Positions 1 to 8,296 of a stretch of 40,459 nt of DNA are shown here, in pieces. Numbering within the stretch: the stretch's first letter is position 1; each line of letters starts with the position of its first letter. Source of the DNA: Parvibaculum sp. (GTDB lineage: Bacteria > Pseudomonadota > Alphaproteobacteria > Parvibaculales > Parvibaculaceae); NCBI RefSeq assembly GCF_002684405.1, contig NZ_NYVD01000144.1, positions 1 to 40,459 of the forward strand, written 5' to 3'. The position numbers and the translations under genes were made by a program. A model generated the notes under the pieces. It searched no databases and was not told the origin of the DNA. It worked only from the letters and a program-made list of their open reading frames with translations.

Positions 1-260
1 GCGAGGATCTGGCTCGGCCAGGCCTTTCGCGTGGCCAGCAGATGGGCGAGGCGGGTGGTCAAAACGCGGGTTTTCCCCGTGCCGGCGCCTGCCAGTACGA
101 GGACGGGTCCGTCCTGGCTTTCCACGGCTTCGCGCTGCTCGGCATTCAATCCGTCGAGATAGGGCGCGCTCGCCTGCATGGCGGATCGCGCGGCGGCGCT
201 GGTGGAGCGTGCCGTCTGTTCTTCGGGAATGGATCCAAGATCGAAGGGATCGTTCGTCAT
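1..260 (-). CDS. uvrD: UvrD/PcrA-type DNA helicase, N-terminal part (cut by window edge)
   Basis: About 86 N-terminal codons of a superfamily I DNA helicase are visible; the rest lies beyond the left edge. The reading frame begins [15 protein letters not shown] and reaches [10 protein letters not shown] (Q motif) followed by the Walker A motif GAGTGKT (motif I), which binds ATP. UvrD/PcrA helicases unwind DNA in nucleotide excision repair and mismatch repair and strip RecA from DNA. The ATG at 260 is chosen because the conserved core begins about 30 residues later, as in relatives. The frame stays open upstream and an ATG at 347 could extend it by 29 residues, so the start is not certain. The gene is divergent from the ClC gene at 560. 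The call to the UvrD/PcrA family is firm, but which paralogue cannot be told from this fragment. Confidence 0.85.
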   Translation of the reverse strand, partial: MTNDPFDLGSIPEEQTARSTSAAARSAMQASAPYLDGLNAEQREAVESQDGPVLVLAGAGTGKTRVLTTRLAHLLATRKAWPSQIL

Positions 261-520
261 ATACTTCGGATTGGTTTCGAGTGAATTTGCCGCCAGAGGG
301 TCCGGAAATCGCGATGGCCCCCGATTCAGCTTGTCCGACCCTAGCATGACGGAACGGTAATGGGGCGGGGGCCAGAAACTTTCCGCAAGTGTCTTGGATT
401 CTGCCGACAACCCCGATAGATAAGGGGCGTCATTAACCCCGGCAAGACGGGTGGACGCGCTTTAATGTGCGTTCCGGCGTAGCTTTCGCCTTCCGAATGC
501 GGGTGTCCGATGACGATTTC

Positions 521-538
521 CGAGGCGTAACCGCCTCG
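521..538. repeat. perfect 7-bp inverted repeat upstream of the first ClC gene
   Basis: Arms CGAGGCG (521-527) and CGCCTCG (532-538) enclose the loop TAAC. The repeat lies 21 bases upstream of the ATG at 560, in the roughly 300-base region between the divergent uvrD and ClC genes. It could be an operator or an RNA hairpin in the ClC leader. No T-run follows it, so it is not an ordinary terminator. I see nothing else distinctive in 261-559. Confidence 0.4.
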
Positions 539-559
539 TCCTGATCCGGTAGCAGACAG

Positions 560-1954
560 ATGCTGATCCCGAAGCGCCACCGCCGCAGGCGGTTGCTGCG
601 CCTCCATTCGCAGCGGCTTCAGCGCCGCGTTATCTTCGTCATAGGCGGCCTTGTCGTGGGGGCCGCGGCCGTCGGGCTTGCGCTCGCGGCGGACCAGGCG
701 CAGGCGCTCTTTCATAGCTTCCAGACAGAGTTTCCCTATGGCGTGCTGCTGCTGACGCCGCTGGGCTTTGCGGCCATCGTCTATGCGACGAACACCTATT
801 TCCCGAATTCGCAAGGCAGCGGTATCCCGCAGGCGATTGCCGCGCGGGCCTTGCGTGCGCCCCGCGACAGGCGAAAGCTCGTTTCGATCAGAATTGCCAT
901 CGGCAAAAGCATTCTGACCATCGCAGGGCTGCTTTGCGGGGCCTCGATCGGCCGCGAGGGACCTACTGTTCAGGTCGGCGCATCCATCATGGCCGCGATC
1001 GGCGGTTATTCCCCGCGCCGCCAGCCGGGTCTCATTCTGGCAGGCTCCTGCGCGGGCATCGCGGCGGCGTTCAACACGCCGATGGCCGGGATCGTGTTCG
1101 GCATCGAGGAGATGAGCCGAAGCTTCGAGTCGCGCACCAGCGGTCTCATCATCGGTGCCATCGTGGCCGCCGGCATGACCTCGCTCGCCCTGTTCGGCAA
1201 CTACACCTATTTCGGATCCAGCTCGGCCCATCTGCCCCATCTGGTGGACTGGGTGGCCGTCGGTATCTGCGGTGTGGTGGGGGGCCTCATGGGCGGCATT
1301 TTCAGCCGTGTCCTTGTCCTGTTCGGGGCCGGGTTCCGGGGGCGGTTCGGGCAGATTATCAAGTCGCGGCCCGTTCTCTTCGCCGCGGCCTGCGGCCTGC
1401 TGGTGGCACTGTGCGGTGTTCTTACCCATGGCAGCGTTTACGGAACGGGCTATGAGCAGGCCCGGGAAGTGCTGCACAGCCGTGAAACGCTGTCCTGGTA
1501 TTTCGCGCCGCTGAAGCTGCTTGCGACGGCGCTTTCCTCCATCAGCGGGCTGCCGGGCGGCTTCTTCGCGCCGTCGCTGTCGGTGGGCGCGGGTATCGGG
1601 TCCAATCTCAGCTACTTCTTCCCCGACACGCCGATCGGCGCGCTTGTGCTGCTCGGGATGGTCGCCTATTTCGCCGGCGTGGTTCAGGCGCCCATCACCG
1701 CCTTCGTGATCGTCGCCGAAATGACCGACAATCACGGCATGCTGGTGCCTCTCATGCTGGCTGCGCTGATCGCGCGGTCGACCTCCCGCCTTGTCTGCAA
1801 GGAAGGGGTCTATCACGCGCTGTCGCATAAATTCCTCGCCGAGGCCGGTCCCGATGCCCCCTTGCGCGGGAGCAGGGACGACAAAAAGCTAGATGACGGC
1901 GCGGAAGCCGGCCCCGACGAAAAGCGGGACGGGCCGTCTTCATCCGCCTCCTGA
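560..1954 (+). CDS. ClC-family chloride transporter, antiporter-like
   Basis: This is a 464-aa polytopic inner-membrane protein of the ClC family, which moves chloride across the membrane either as channels or as Cl-/H+ exchangers. The three ion-pathway signatures are present: GSGIP (residues 86-90), GREGP (131-135, with the gating glutamate E133) and GGFFAPS (333-339). Helix H reads GIVFGIEEM, so the residue matching the E. coli ClC-ec1 proton glutamate E203 is kept as E184. By family knowledge this favours a proton-coupled exchanger. There is no CBS domain; the charged C-terminal tail is probably cytoplasmic. The start has no clear Shine-Dalgarno sequence but sits at the family's usual distance from the first helix. 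A second, diverged ClC gene follows 183 bases downstream on the same strand. Confidence 0.9.
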   Translation: MLIPKRHRRRRLLRLHSQRLQRRVIFVIGGLVVGAAAVGLALAADQAQALFHSFQTEFPYGVLLLTPLGFAAIVYATNTYFPNSQGSGIPQAIAARALRAPRDRRKLVSIRIAIGKSILTIAGLLCGASIGREGPTVQVGASIMAAIGGYSPRRQPGLILAGSCAGIAAAFNTPMAGIVFGIEEMSRSFESRTSGLIIGAIVAAGMTSLALFGNYTYFGSSSAHLPHLVDWVAVGICGVVGGLMGGIFSRVLVLFGAGFRGRFGQIIKSRPVLFAAACGLLVALCGVLTHGSVYGTGYEQAREVLHSRETLSWYFAPLKLLATALSSISGLPGGFFAPSLSVGAGIGSNLSYFFPDTPIGALVLLGMVAYFAGVVQAPITAFVIVAEMTDNHGMLVPLMLAALIARSTSRLVCKEGVYHALSHKFLAEAGPDAPLRGSRDDKKLDDGAEAGPDEKRDGPSSSAS

Positions 1955-1996
1955 TTTTCTTCCATTCAGACGAAATTTCTGCCGACTTGAGGGCGA

Positions 1997-2030
1997 AAAC
2001 GGGCCTGTGCTACACAGGATGAGCCCGTTT
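1997..2030 (+). other. stable stem-loop between the two ClC genes
   Basis: AAACGGGC (1997-2004) pairs perfectly with GCCCGTTT (2023-2030). A second helix, CTGTG (2005-2009) with CACAG (2013-2017), is nested inside and leaves GATGA as a bulge. It lies 43 bases after the stop of the first ClC gene and 107 bases before the start of the second. It could terminate or attenuate the upstream transcript, or be a structured leader for the downstream gene. A run of T follows only weakly (GTTTCC). The remaining leader (2031-2137) contains further short complementary pieces but no riboswitch I recognise. Confidence 0.4.
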
Positions 2031-2137
2031 CCGCGGGCTTTCGACATGCCAAAAGGCGGTGAAACCCGGAGATCGGTTGATCCGAGCGCGGCGATGACGC
2101 CAGCCGCCATCGGACCGGCCAGGCGGAAAGGGGCGAG

Positions 2138-3916
2138 ATGCTTGAGAAGGACGAGGATGGCTATCGCAGGGTGAACCTGGCCGGGCTGTCTCTGCTCGCT
2201 CTCGCCGTCGGTCTTTTCACCGGTCTTGGCGCGGTGGCCTTCCGGGCTCTGGTCAGCCTGGTTCACAACATCTTCTTTCTGGGGGAGTTCAGCTTCAGCT
2301 ACGACTCCAACCAGCTCACCGAGCCGGGGCCGTGGGGCGCGTTCTTCATACTTGCGCCCGTCATTGGCGGGCTCGGCGTCGTCTATCTGGTGAAGAATTA
2401 CGCGCCGGAAGCCAGAGGGCATGGCGTGCCGGAAGTGATGGATGCGATCTATCACAAGGAAGGCCGGGTTCGTCCCATCGTGGCGGTGATCAAGTCGCTC
2501 GCCTCGGCGCTTTCCATCGGCTCCGGCGCATCGGTGGGCCGCGAAGGGCCCATCGTGCAGATCGGGGCGGCACTCGGGTCTTCCTTTGCGCAGCTGACCA
2601 ATCTGCCGAGCTGGCAGCGCATCACGCTTCTCGCGGCCGGTGCGGGCGCCGGTATCGCCGCCACCTTCAACACGCCCCTGGGCGGGGTGCTTTTCACGAT
2701 CGAATTGATGCTGCCGGAGATCAGCCCGCGTACCTTTCTGCCGGTCGTGATCGCGACGGGCTCGGCGGCCTATGTGGGTCGCCTTTTCTTCGGTTTGCAG
2801 CCGGCCTTTCTCGTAGCGCTGGCGCCCATCCCGAGCGAGCAGGCCGTTGATCTCGTGAACCTGGGTGCCTTCGTGGTGCTTGGCATTCTTTGCGGGATAG
2901 CCGCCTGGGGCTTCATCCGCACGCTCGTATTTTGCGAGGAGCAGTTCCCCAAGCGGTTCGAGAACGAATACATCCGCAACATCGTCGGCATGTCGATGGT
3001 CGGCGTGATGGGCTATCTGTTCGTGCTGTGGGGCGGTCATTATTTCGTGACCGGCGTGGGCTACGGTACCATTCAGAACATTCTCCAGGGCCATCTCGAA
3101 AGTATTCTGCTTCTGGGCTTTCTGTGCGTGGCCAAGCTTCTGGCGACCTCCATTTCGCTCGGGTCAGGGGCGTCGGGCGGCGTTTTCGCGCCTTCGCTTT
3201 TCATCGGGTCGACGCTGGGCGGTGCATTCGGTGCGCTCATGCTCATCGTCTGGCCGGGGCACGGCGCGACGGTCGCGGAATATGCGATGGTCGGCATGGC
3301 TGCGGTGGTCGGCGGAGCGACGGGCGCCTCGATGACGGCGATCACCATGGTCTTCGAGATGACCCGCGACTACAACATCATCATCCCGCTCATCATGGCG
3401 GTGGCCGTCGCGGTGGGCGTTCGCCGCGCGCTGCTGAGCGAGAACATCTACACCATGAAGCTGGTGCGGCGCGGGCGGCGGATACCCAAGGACCGCTACT
3501 CCAACGCCTATCTGGTTCGCGCCTGCCATGAAGTGATGGATACGAGCGTGACGGTGATGGCTGTCGACACCCCTATCGAGGAAGCGCTGACCTATCTGTC
3601 GCAGGGCGGCGGAGTGCGCTTCATCGTCCTGCGCGACGGTGAGCGGATTGCGGGCGTTGTCCCCCTGGATTCACGTATCGCCATACCGTCCCGGCAGGAC
3701 CATCCCGAGACGCTTCTCGATATTGCCCTGACCGATTTCACGATCGGACGGGAGAACAGCACGCTGGAAGAGGTGATCCGGCGACTGCACAAGCGCAAGA
3801 CGCAGATCGCCCTTATCATTCCGGATCAGCCGGGCGTGCCGCGTGCGGAACATGTGAAGGGGGTTATCGGCAAACCGCAGCTTGCCGATGCCGTACTTGC
3901 CTCGCAGATGGGCTAG
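2138..3916 (+). CDS. ClC-family chloride channel with C-terminal CBS domains, channel-like
   Basis: This 592-aa ClC protein is distinct from its neighbour. The selectivity motif is GHGVPE (residues 94-99) rather than GSGIP. The gating-glutamate motif GREGPIV is intact (E136). GGVFAPS is also present. Helix H reads GVLFTIELM, so the position of the proton glutamate is leucine (L190). In characterised ClC proteins a non-acidic residue here goes with loss of proton coupling, so this copy may be a channel; that is inference. After the membrane core comes a cytoplasmic region of about 140 residues with two CBS motifs (VMDTSVTVMAVDTPIEEAL and GRENSTLEEVIRRLHKRK), which in relatives bind adenine nucleotides and gate transport. 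The ATG at 2138 has a purine-rich Shine-Dalgarno sequence (GGAAAGGGG). The stop lies only 4 bases from the convergent thioesterase. Confidence 0.92.
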   Translation: MLEKDEDGYRRVNLAGLSLLALAVGLFTGLGAVAFRALVSLVHNIFFLGEFSFSYDSNQLTEPGPWGAFFILAPVIGGLGVVYLVKNYAPEARGHGVPEVMDAIYHKEGRVRPIVAVIKSLASALSIGSGASVGREGPIVQIGAALGSSFAQLTNLPSWQRITLLAAGAGAGIAATFNTPLGGVLFTIELMLPEISPRTFLPVVIATGSAAYVGRLFFGLQPAFLVALAPIPSEQAVDLVNLGAFVVLGILCGIAAWGFIRTLVFCEEQFPKRFENEYIRNIVGMSMVGVMGYLFVLWGGHYFVTGVGYGTIQNILQGHLESILLLGFLCVAKLLATSISLGSGASGGVFAPSLFIGSTLGGAFGALMLIVWPGHGATVAEYAMVGMAAVVGGATGASMTAITMVFEMTRDYNIIIPLIMAVAVAVGVRRALLSENIYTMKLVRRGRRIPKDRYSNAYLVRACHEVMDTSVTVMAVDTPIEEALTYLSQGGGVRFIVLRDGERIAGVVPLDSRIAIPSRQDHPETLLDIALTDFTIGRENSTLEEVIRRLHKRKTQIALIIPDQPGVPRAEHVKGVIGKPQLADAVLASQMG

Positions 3917-3920
3917 CCCG

Positions 3921-4409
3921 CTATTTTTTCCGAATGCCGATGACGCGGCCCGCCTGTTCGGGGCGGGGCAGGGCGCGATGTGCGTCCATCAGCTTTGCAA
4001 TGCGGGCCTGAATGTCCGGCGGGAACGGCGTCACCCGGCGCGTCTTCAGGCTTACATGGATGCACATCTGTTCGGATGTGGCGGCCAGATAGCCTTCCGT
4101 GCCGTGATACATGCGCCCAAAGACATGGATGCGTTTTTCGTCCGCGTCGAGCAGCTGATAGGTGATGCGAACCGGGTCGCCTTCATTCAGTTCGGCGAGA
4201 TAGCAGACATGGACTTCGGCGGTGAAGCCTGTGCCTTCTCCGGCTTGCGTATATTCCCAGCCGAAGCCCAGATCGGTGAAGAGCCTGTCGAGCGCTTCGT
4301 CGAAGAGCAGATGGTAATAGGCCATGTTCATATGGCCATTGAGGTCGATCCACTCGCTCTCCACCTTGCGTGGCGGGCATTCGATCGGTTCGGCGGGGAA
4401 GTCCGTCAT
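3921..4409 (-). CDS. hotdog-fold acyl-CoA thioesterase family protein
   Basis: The 162-aa protein has the single-hotdog 4HBT_2 pattern. The N-terminal segment EWIDLNGHMNMAYYHLLFDE resembles the DxNGHMN active-site region of YbgC-like and betainyl-CoA/4-hydroxybenzoyl-CoA thioesterases. These enzymes hydrolyse acyl-CoA thioesters in the cytoplasm. The middle (FTAEVHVCYLAELNEGDPV) matches the usual central strand. The physiological acyl-CoA cannot be named from sequence. The gene lies downstream of the ABC exporter operon on the same strand with a 65-base gap, so it may be read through from there. It ends 4 bases from the convergent ClC gene. The ATG at 4409 follows GGACGGA. Confidence 0.8.
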   Translation of the reverse strand: MTDFPAEPIECPPRKVESEWIDLNGHMNMAYYHLLFDEALDRLFTDLGFGWEYTQAGEGTGFTAEVHVCYLAELNEGDPVRITYQLLDADEKRIHVFGRMYHGTEGYLAATSEQMCIHVSLKTRRVTPFPPDIQARIAKLMDAHRALPRPEQAGRVIGIRKK

Positions 4410-4474
4410 GCGTTTTCCGTCCCATATTGTTTGGACGGCATGCTAACGGGGCGGCGCCGCGCTGCCAATCGGCA

Positions 4475-5614
4475 TCAATCCAGTGTCTGGCGGTAGCGGT
4501 TCAGCGCGATTGTCGAGATGACGACGAGAAAGAGAAGGATCGCGCCCGTATCCATCGCGATGTCCGCGATGCCGTTTCCCTTCAACAGAATGCCGCGCAC
4601 GATTCTCAGGAAATGGGTGAGGGGCAGCGCTTCGCCGATCCATTGCGCCCAGACGGGCATGCCGCGAAAAGGAAACATGAAACCCGACAGCAGGATCGAC
4701 GGCAGGAAGAAGAAGAACGCCATCTGCATGGCCTGCAACTGATTGCGGGCCAGCGTGGAAAAGGTGAAGCCGACGGCAAGGTTCGCGGCGACGAAGACCA
4801 GCAATACGGTTGAAAGCAGAAAAAGACTGCCGACCATCGGTACGTTGAAGAGCGCCCAGGCCGCAGCGAGCACGAAGGCGGTCTGAATGTATCCGACCAT
4901 GATGTAGGGAATGATCTTGCCGGCCATCACCTCCAGCGGACGAACCGGCATGGTGAGCAGGTTTTCCATCGTGCCGCGTTCGGTTTCGCGCGTTACCGCG
5001 AGCGCGGTGAAGATCACCATGGTCATGGTCAGGATCACGCCCAGCAAACCGGGCACGATATTGTATTGCGTGATGCCTTCGGGGTTGTAGCGCCGGTGGA
5101 TGACGACATTGAAGGGGGGTGGTGTCGGCGACAGGGAGGCGAGGGGGCCCTTGAGGTCGTGTGTCAGGGCTTGCGTGCCGAGTTGCTGAAGCGCGGCAAT
5201 CGCATTGCCCGTGGCGGCGGGGTCGGTGGCGTCGGCATCGAGCAGAAGCGCAGGGCGTTCGCCGCGTTGCAGTTTGCGCGAAAAGTCCGGCGGCACCTGG
5301 ATGAGGAACTGCACTTTTCCGCGCCTTATGAGGTCGTTGGCCTCCTGCTCCGTTTCCGGATGGCTGACGATCCTGAAATAGCCGGTATTGGTCAGCGCGG
5401 CGGCGATGTCGCGTGTGAAGACCGAATGATCCTGCACGTAAAGCGCGGTCGGCAGGTCCTTGGGGTCGGAGTTGATCGCATAGCCGAAAAGCAGGAGCTG
5501 CATCACGGGAATGGCAAGCATCATCGCAAAGGTCAGCCTGTCGCGGCGCATCTGAATGAATTCCTTGCGGATCATCGCGCCGATACGGCTTGGCGAAATG
5601 CGGCCCGGTTTCAT
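4475..5614 (-). CDS. ABC-2 type exporter permease (YbhR/YbhS/YhhJ-like)
   Basis: This 379-aa inner-membrane permease starts with a cytoplasmic segment and one TM helix (about residues 25-47). A large periplasmic domain follows (about 50-185), and then five TM helices (about 190-375). This is the ABC2_membrane_3 layout of drug and ion exporters such as YhhJ and YbhS/YbhR. RETERGTMENLLTMPVRPLE after the second TM is the typical coupling region. The start ATG overlaps the TGA of the ATPase gene in an ATGA junction, so the two are translationally coupled. Only one permease gene is present, so the transporter is probably a homodimer, unlike the YbhS-YbhR heterodimer. The substrate is unknown. Confidence 0.9.
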   Translation of the reverse strand: MKPGRISPSRIGAMIRKEFIQMRRDRLTFAMMLAIPVMQLLLFGYAINSDPKDLPTALYVQDHSVFTRDIAAALTNTGYFRIVSHPETEQEANDLIRRGKVQFLIQVPPDFSRKLQRGERPALLLDADATDPAATGNAIAALQQLGTQALTHDLKGPLASLSPTPPPFNVVIHRRYNPEGITQYNIVPGLLGVILTMTMVIFTALAVTRETERGTMENLLTMPVRPLEVMAGKIIPYIMVGYIQTAFVLAAAWALFNVPMVGSLFLLSTVLLVFVAANLAVGFTFSTLARNQLQAMQMAFFFFLPSILLSGFMFPFRGMPVWAQWIGEALPLTHFLRIVRGILLKGNGIADIAMDTGAILLFLVVISTIALNRYRQTLD

Positions 5615-6603
5615 GGCAGGGCCTCTTGCGCCTGCCCCGGGAAATTGTCGCTGGCGCTCTGCATCATGTGGATGAAAACGTCTTCAAGCGAGGGCTCGCC
5701 CTTTTTCCAGCTCAACCCTTCCTGGCCCCGATAGGGCTCCACCGCCCGGTCGAGCGCACCTTCGCTGGATCCGCTGACATGAAGGGTGATGCCGAAGGGG
5801 GCAACCATTTCCACGCCGTTGCGGCCTTCCAGCTCATGCGCCAGCCGAAGAATTTGCCGCTGGTTCTGTCCGGTGACATGCCATGTGCAAAGCCCGGAAT
5901 GCTCCACGACCTCGTTCACCGTGCCCTTGGTCAGCAATTGGCCATAGGCGAGGTAACAAATCTTGTGGCAGCGTTCCGCTTCATCCATGTAATGCGTGCT
6001 GACGAGCACGGTGAGGCCGTCCTGTGCGAGGCCATGGATTTCATCCCAGAAGTCGCGCCGCGCCTTGGGGTCGACGCCCGCCGTCGGTTCGTCGAGCAGC
6101 AGAAGTTTCGGTTCGTGCATCACGCAGGCCGCCAGGGCAAGGCGCTGTTTCCAGCCGCCCGACAACGTCCCGGCCAGCTGGTTCTGCCGATTGGCGAGGT
6201 TGAGTTTTTCGAGCGTCCTGTCGACCTTCTCGCGCCGGTCCGGCAATCCGAAGATCGCGGCGACGAAGTCGAGATTTTCCCGGATCGACAGATCCTCATA
6301 GAAACTGAAGCGCTGGGTCATGTAGCCGACCTGCAGCCTGATCTCTTCGCTCTGGGTGAGGATGTCATAGCCCAGGCAGGTGCCTTGGCCTTCATCCGGG
6401 GTGAGCAAGCCGCACAGCATTCGGATGGTCGTCGTCTTGCCGGATCCGTTCGGGCCGAGAAAGCCGTAGATTTCGCCTTCATGCACCTGCATGTCGACAT
6501 GATCCACCACCACCGTATCGCCAAAGGATTTGGTCAGGCCGTGGACGTCGATGACGAGGGGCGGGTCGTCGCCGTGCGGTGGTGCGTGGTGGGGCTCATT
6601 CAT
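5611..6603 (-). CDS. ABC exporter ATP-binding protein
   Basis: This 330-aa protein is an ABC ATPase with all motifs in order: Walker A GPNGSGKTTT (near residue 35), Q-loop YMTQRFSFYEDL, signature LSGGWKQR, Walker B LLLLDEPTAGVD and switch histidine STHYMDEA. It is a single nucleotide-binding domain with a C-terminal extension of about 90 residues, as in CcmA/NatA-type exporters. By comparison E. coli YbhF is a double-length tandem. It powers the permease encoded by the next gene (ATGA overlap), and its own ATG lies inside the last codons of the HlyD-like gene (8-base overlap). The tight packing indicates one complex made from one transcript. Confidence 0.95.
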   Translation of the reverse strand: MNEPHHAPPHGDDPPLVIDVHGLTKSFGDTVVVDHVDMQVHEGEIYGFLGPNGSGKTTTIRMLCGLLTPDEGQGTCLGYDILTQSEEIRLQVGYMTQRFSFYEDLSIRENLDFVAAIFGLPDRREKVDRTLEKLNLANRQNQLAGTLSGGWKQRLALAACVMHEPKLLLLDEPTAGVDPKARRDFWDEIHGLAQDGLTVLVSTHYMDEAERCHKICYLAYGQLLTKGTVNEVVEHSGLCTWHVTGQNQRQILRLAHELEGRNGVEMVAPFGITLHVSGSSEGALDRAVEPYRGQEGLSWKKGEPSLEDVFIHMMQSASDNFPGQAQEALP

Positions 6604-7558
6604 GCCCCTGCTCCAGCGTCACATCCACCGGCTGGCCGGGATGGAGTTTCGTGCCCGGCTTGTCGGGCCAGGCTTCCGCCATATAGACGAGCTTGCCGCG
6701 GGATTCGTTGGAATAGATGACCGGCGGCGTGAATTCGGAGCGGTCGGCGATGAAGCGGATTGTGCCTTTCATGTCGTCGGAACAACTGTCGCAGCTGAAG
6801 CGCACCTTGTCGCCGACATGCACGGCGCCCAGTTCCGGCTCGGGAATGAAGAAGCGGACCTTGATGTTTTCCGGCGGCAGGAGGCTCACCACGGGCTGGC
6901 TCGTCGCCGCGAATTCGCCGGGGCGGAACATGGTGTCTTCCACGCGCGCATTGGCGGGCGCGCGACCCTCGCGCCGGGAGAGGCGGTAATCGGCTTCCTC
7001 GAGTGCAGCCTTTGCAGCTTGCACATTGGCACGGGCCTGATCGATCCGGTCGGGGCGGGCGCCTTGCGTACCTGTTGCGATCTGCGCGGAGACATTCTTC
7101 AGCGTGGCGGCGGCTTCATCGCGTGTCGCGCGGGCGGCATCCACTACGGCTTGTGAGACATTGCCGTTTGCACGCAGCTTCGTCTTGCGGGTGAAGTCCA
7201 GCTGGGCGTTGCGCAGCGCGGCGAGGGCGCGGCTCCGTTCCGCGTAAAGCTGGTCGAGTTCGGAAGGGCGCAGGCCCTTCAGCAGGTCTTCAAGATTGGC
7301 CTTCGCCTGTTGGAGTTTCGCTTCGGCCTGGTCGCGGGCGGCTTTCTGTTGCGTGTTCTCCAGGGTGAAGAGCAGCTCGCCTGTGGTGACTTCATCGCCA
7401 CGGGCGACGTCGACGCTTTTCACGATGCCGCCTTCAAGCGGTGCGACGCGCACATATTCGCCTTCGGCATAGCCTTGCCATGTGTCAGCGTTTTGGTTGT
7501 CGCAGGCGAGGAGAGGCAGCGCGGCCAGGCAGACGGAGAGGAGGGGGAGGAGGCGCAT
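6596..7558 (-). CDS. HlyD/YbhG-family membrane fusion lipoprotein
   Basis: This 320-aa periplasmic adaptor links the inner-membrane ABC permease to the periplasm or outer membrane. It begins with a lipoprotein signal: a short positive start (MRLLP), a hydrophobic core and the lipobox LLAC near residue 19. Asp at +2 would favour inner-membrane retention by the E. coli Lol rule. The first lipoyl half (VAPLEGGIVKSVDVARGDEV) follows, then a long coiled-coil hairpin (about residues 75-200, rich in Ala, Glu, Arg), then the second lipoyl half and a beta-barrel (IKVRFFIPEPELGAVHVGDK). Two cysteines in CDSCSDD lie in the barrel and may form a disulphide. The gene starts 3 bases after tetR. Confidence 0.9.
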   Translation of the reverse strand: MRLLPLLSVCLAALPLLACDNQNADTWQGYAEGEYVRVAPLEGGIVKSVDVARGDEVTTGELLFTLENTQQKAARDQAEAKLQQAKANLEDLLKGLRPSELDQLYAERSRALAALRNAQLDFTRKTKLRANGNVSQAVVDAARATRDEAAATLKNVSAQIATGTQGARPDRIDQARANVQAAKAALEEADYRLSRREGRAPANARVEDTMFRPGEFAATSQPVVSLLPPENIKVRFFIPEPELGAVHVGDKVRFSCDSCSDDMKGTIRFIADRSEFTPPVIYSNESRGKLVYMAEAWPDKPGTKLHPGQPVDVTLEQGHE

Positions 7559-7561
7559 GAT

Positions 7562-8212
7562 TTACGACTCCCTGTCCGCTGCAAGGCCGCGCTTTACGAA
7601 TTCCAGATGCGACGCGAAGAGGGCTTCCGGATCGAACTGCGGTAATTCGCCGAATGTCTGGCGGCCGAGGCTGTTCATCAGGAAGGGGAAGACAATGCTC
7701 TGTACCGTCGCACTGGCGTCGCAGGGTCTGAACTCACCGGTCTTAATCCCCGCTTCGACGATGCGTGTCATCATGCCCAGACCTTTCAGAACGACGTGGT
7801 CGCGGTGATAGTTACGTATCTCTTCGAAGTTTCCCGCCTCGGCGATCAGCGTCTTTACGATGGCGCGCAGCTCGGGCGTTTGTACGACCTCGTAGAGCTG
7901 GCGCAGCACGAGGTCGAGAAGCTCCGAATATCCGCCTTCGTAATTGTCGAGAAATGCCTCGATGCGGTCGACGCGGGCCTCGGCGAATTCGCGCACGGTG
8001 GCGACGAAAAGGTCCTGCTTGTTCTTGAAGTAGAGATAGATGGTTGCCTTGCTCACCCCGGCGGCGTCGGCGATGTCCTCCAGCCTGGTGGCGGCGAAGC
8101 CCTTGCGGGCGAACAGCTCGAGGCCGGCCCGCATGATTTCGCCGGGGCGTTCTTCGGAACGCCGCTGCCAGCGCGGTTCATCGGCGGAGAGGGAGGTGGG
8201 GTCGGCACTCAT
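7562..8212 (-). CDS. TetR-family transcriptional repressor of the adjacent ABC exporter
   Basis: This 216-aa regulator has an N-terminal helix-turn-helix of TetR type: ILxAGLELFARKGF-like first helices, then TRLEDIADAAGVSKATIYLY with the recognition helix near residues 50-62. A C-terminal ligand-binding domain follows, with variable sequence and several aromatic residues. It heads the four-gene operon tetR-HlyD-ATPase-permease, the same composition as the E. coli cecR-ybhGFSR locus. It most likely represses its own promoter and responds to a substrate of the pump. A perfect palindrome lies 10 bases upstream of its ATG (8223-8252) and is the obvious operator. The inducer is unknown. Confidence 0.92.
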   Translation of the reverse strand: MSADPTSLSADEPRWQRRSEERPGEIMRAGLELFARKGFAATRLEDIADAAGVSKATIYLYFKNKQDLFVATVREFAEARVDRIEAFLDNYEGGYSELLDLVLRQLYEVVQTPELRAIVKTLIAEAGNFEEIRNYHRDHVVLKGLGMMTRIVEAGIKTGEFRPCDASATVQSIVFPFLMNSLGRQTFGELPQFDPEALFASHLEFVKRGLAADRES

Positions 8213-8222
8213 CGTTTCGATC

Positions 8223-8252
8223 CATATATAACTGACTGTTCAGTTATATATG
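8223..8252. promoter_or_regulatory. palindromic TetR operator
   Basis: CATATATAACTGA (8223-8235) and TCAGTTATATATG (8240-8252) are exact reverse complements separated by CTGT. The 13-bp arms carry the ACTGA...TCAGT core seen in operators of AcrR/CecR-like TetR repressors. The AT-rich flanks contain TATATA elements on both strands that could serve as -10 boxes, so a bound repressor would occlude RNA polymerase. It lies 10 bases before tetR and 44 bases from the end of the DUF4169 gene. Confidence 0.85.
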
Positions 8253-8296
8253 ATTTGGCGGAAATTCCGTCAATCCCCCCCTGCAAAGGGTGAGCG

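Noticed and set aside
341-1828. Long open frame antisense to the first ClC gene (similar ones at 1940-3094, 10208-11125, 15688-16905, 20300-21514, 32391-34214)
   Set aside because: These are mirror frames of strongly conserved genes in GC-rich DNA. Their translations are low-complexity in Arg, His, Gly and Asp and match no family.
1955-2137. Fluoride (crcB) riboswitch before the second ClC gene
   Set aside because: A GGCGATGACGCC-like piece near 2089 caught attention, but the conserved pseudoknot order and the 3' CUGAUG...CUAC block are not present.
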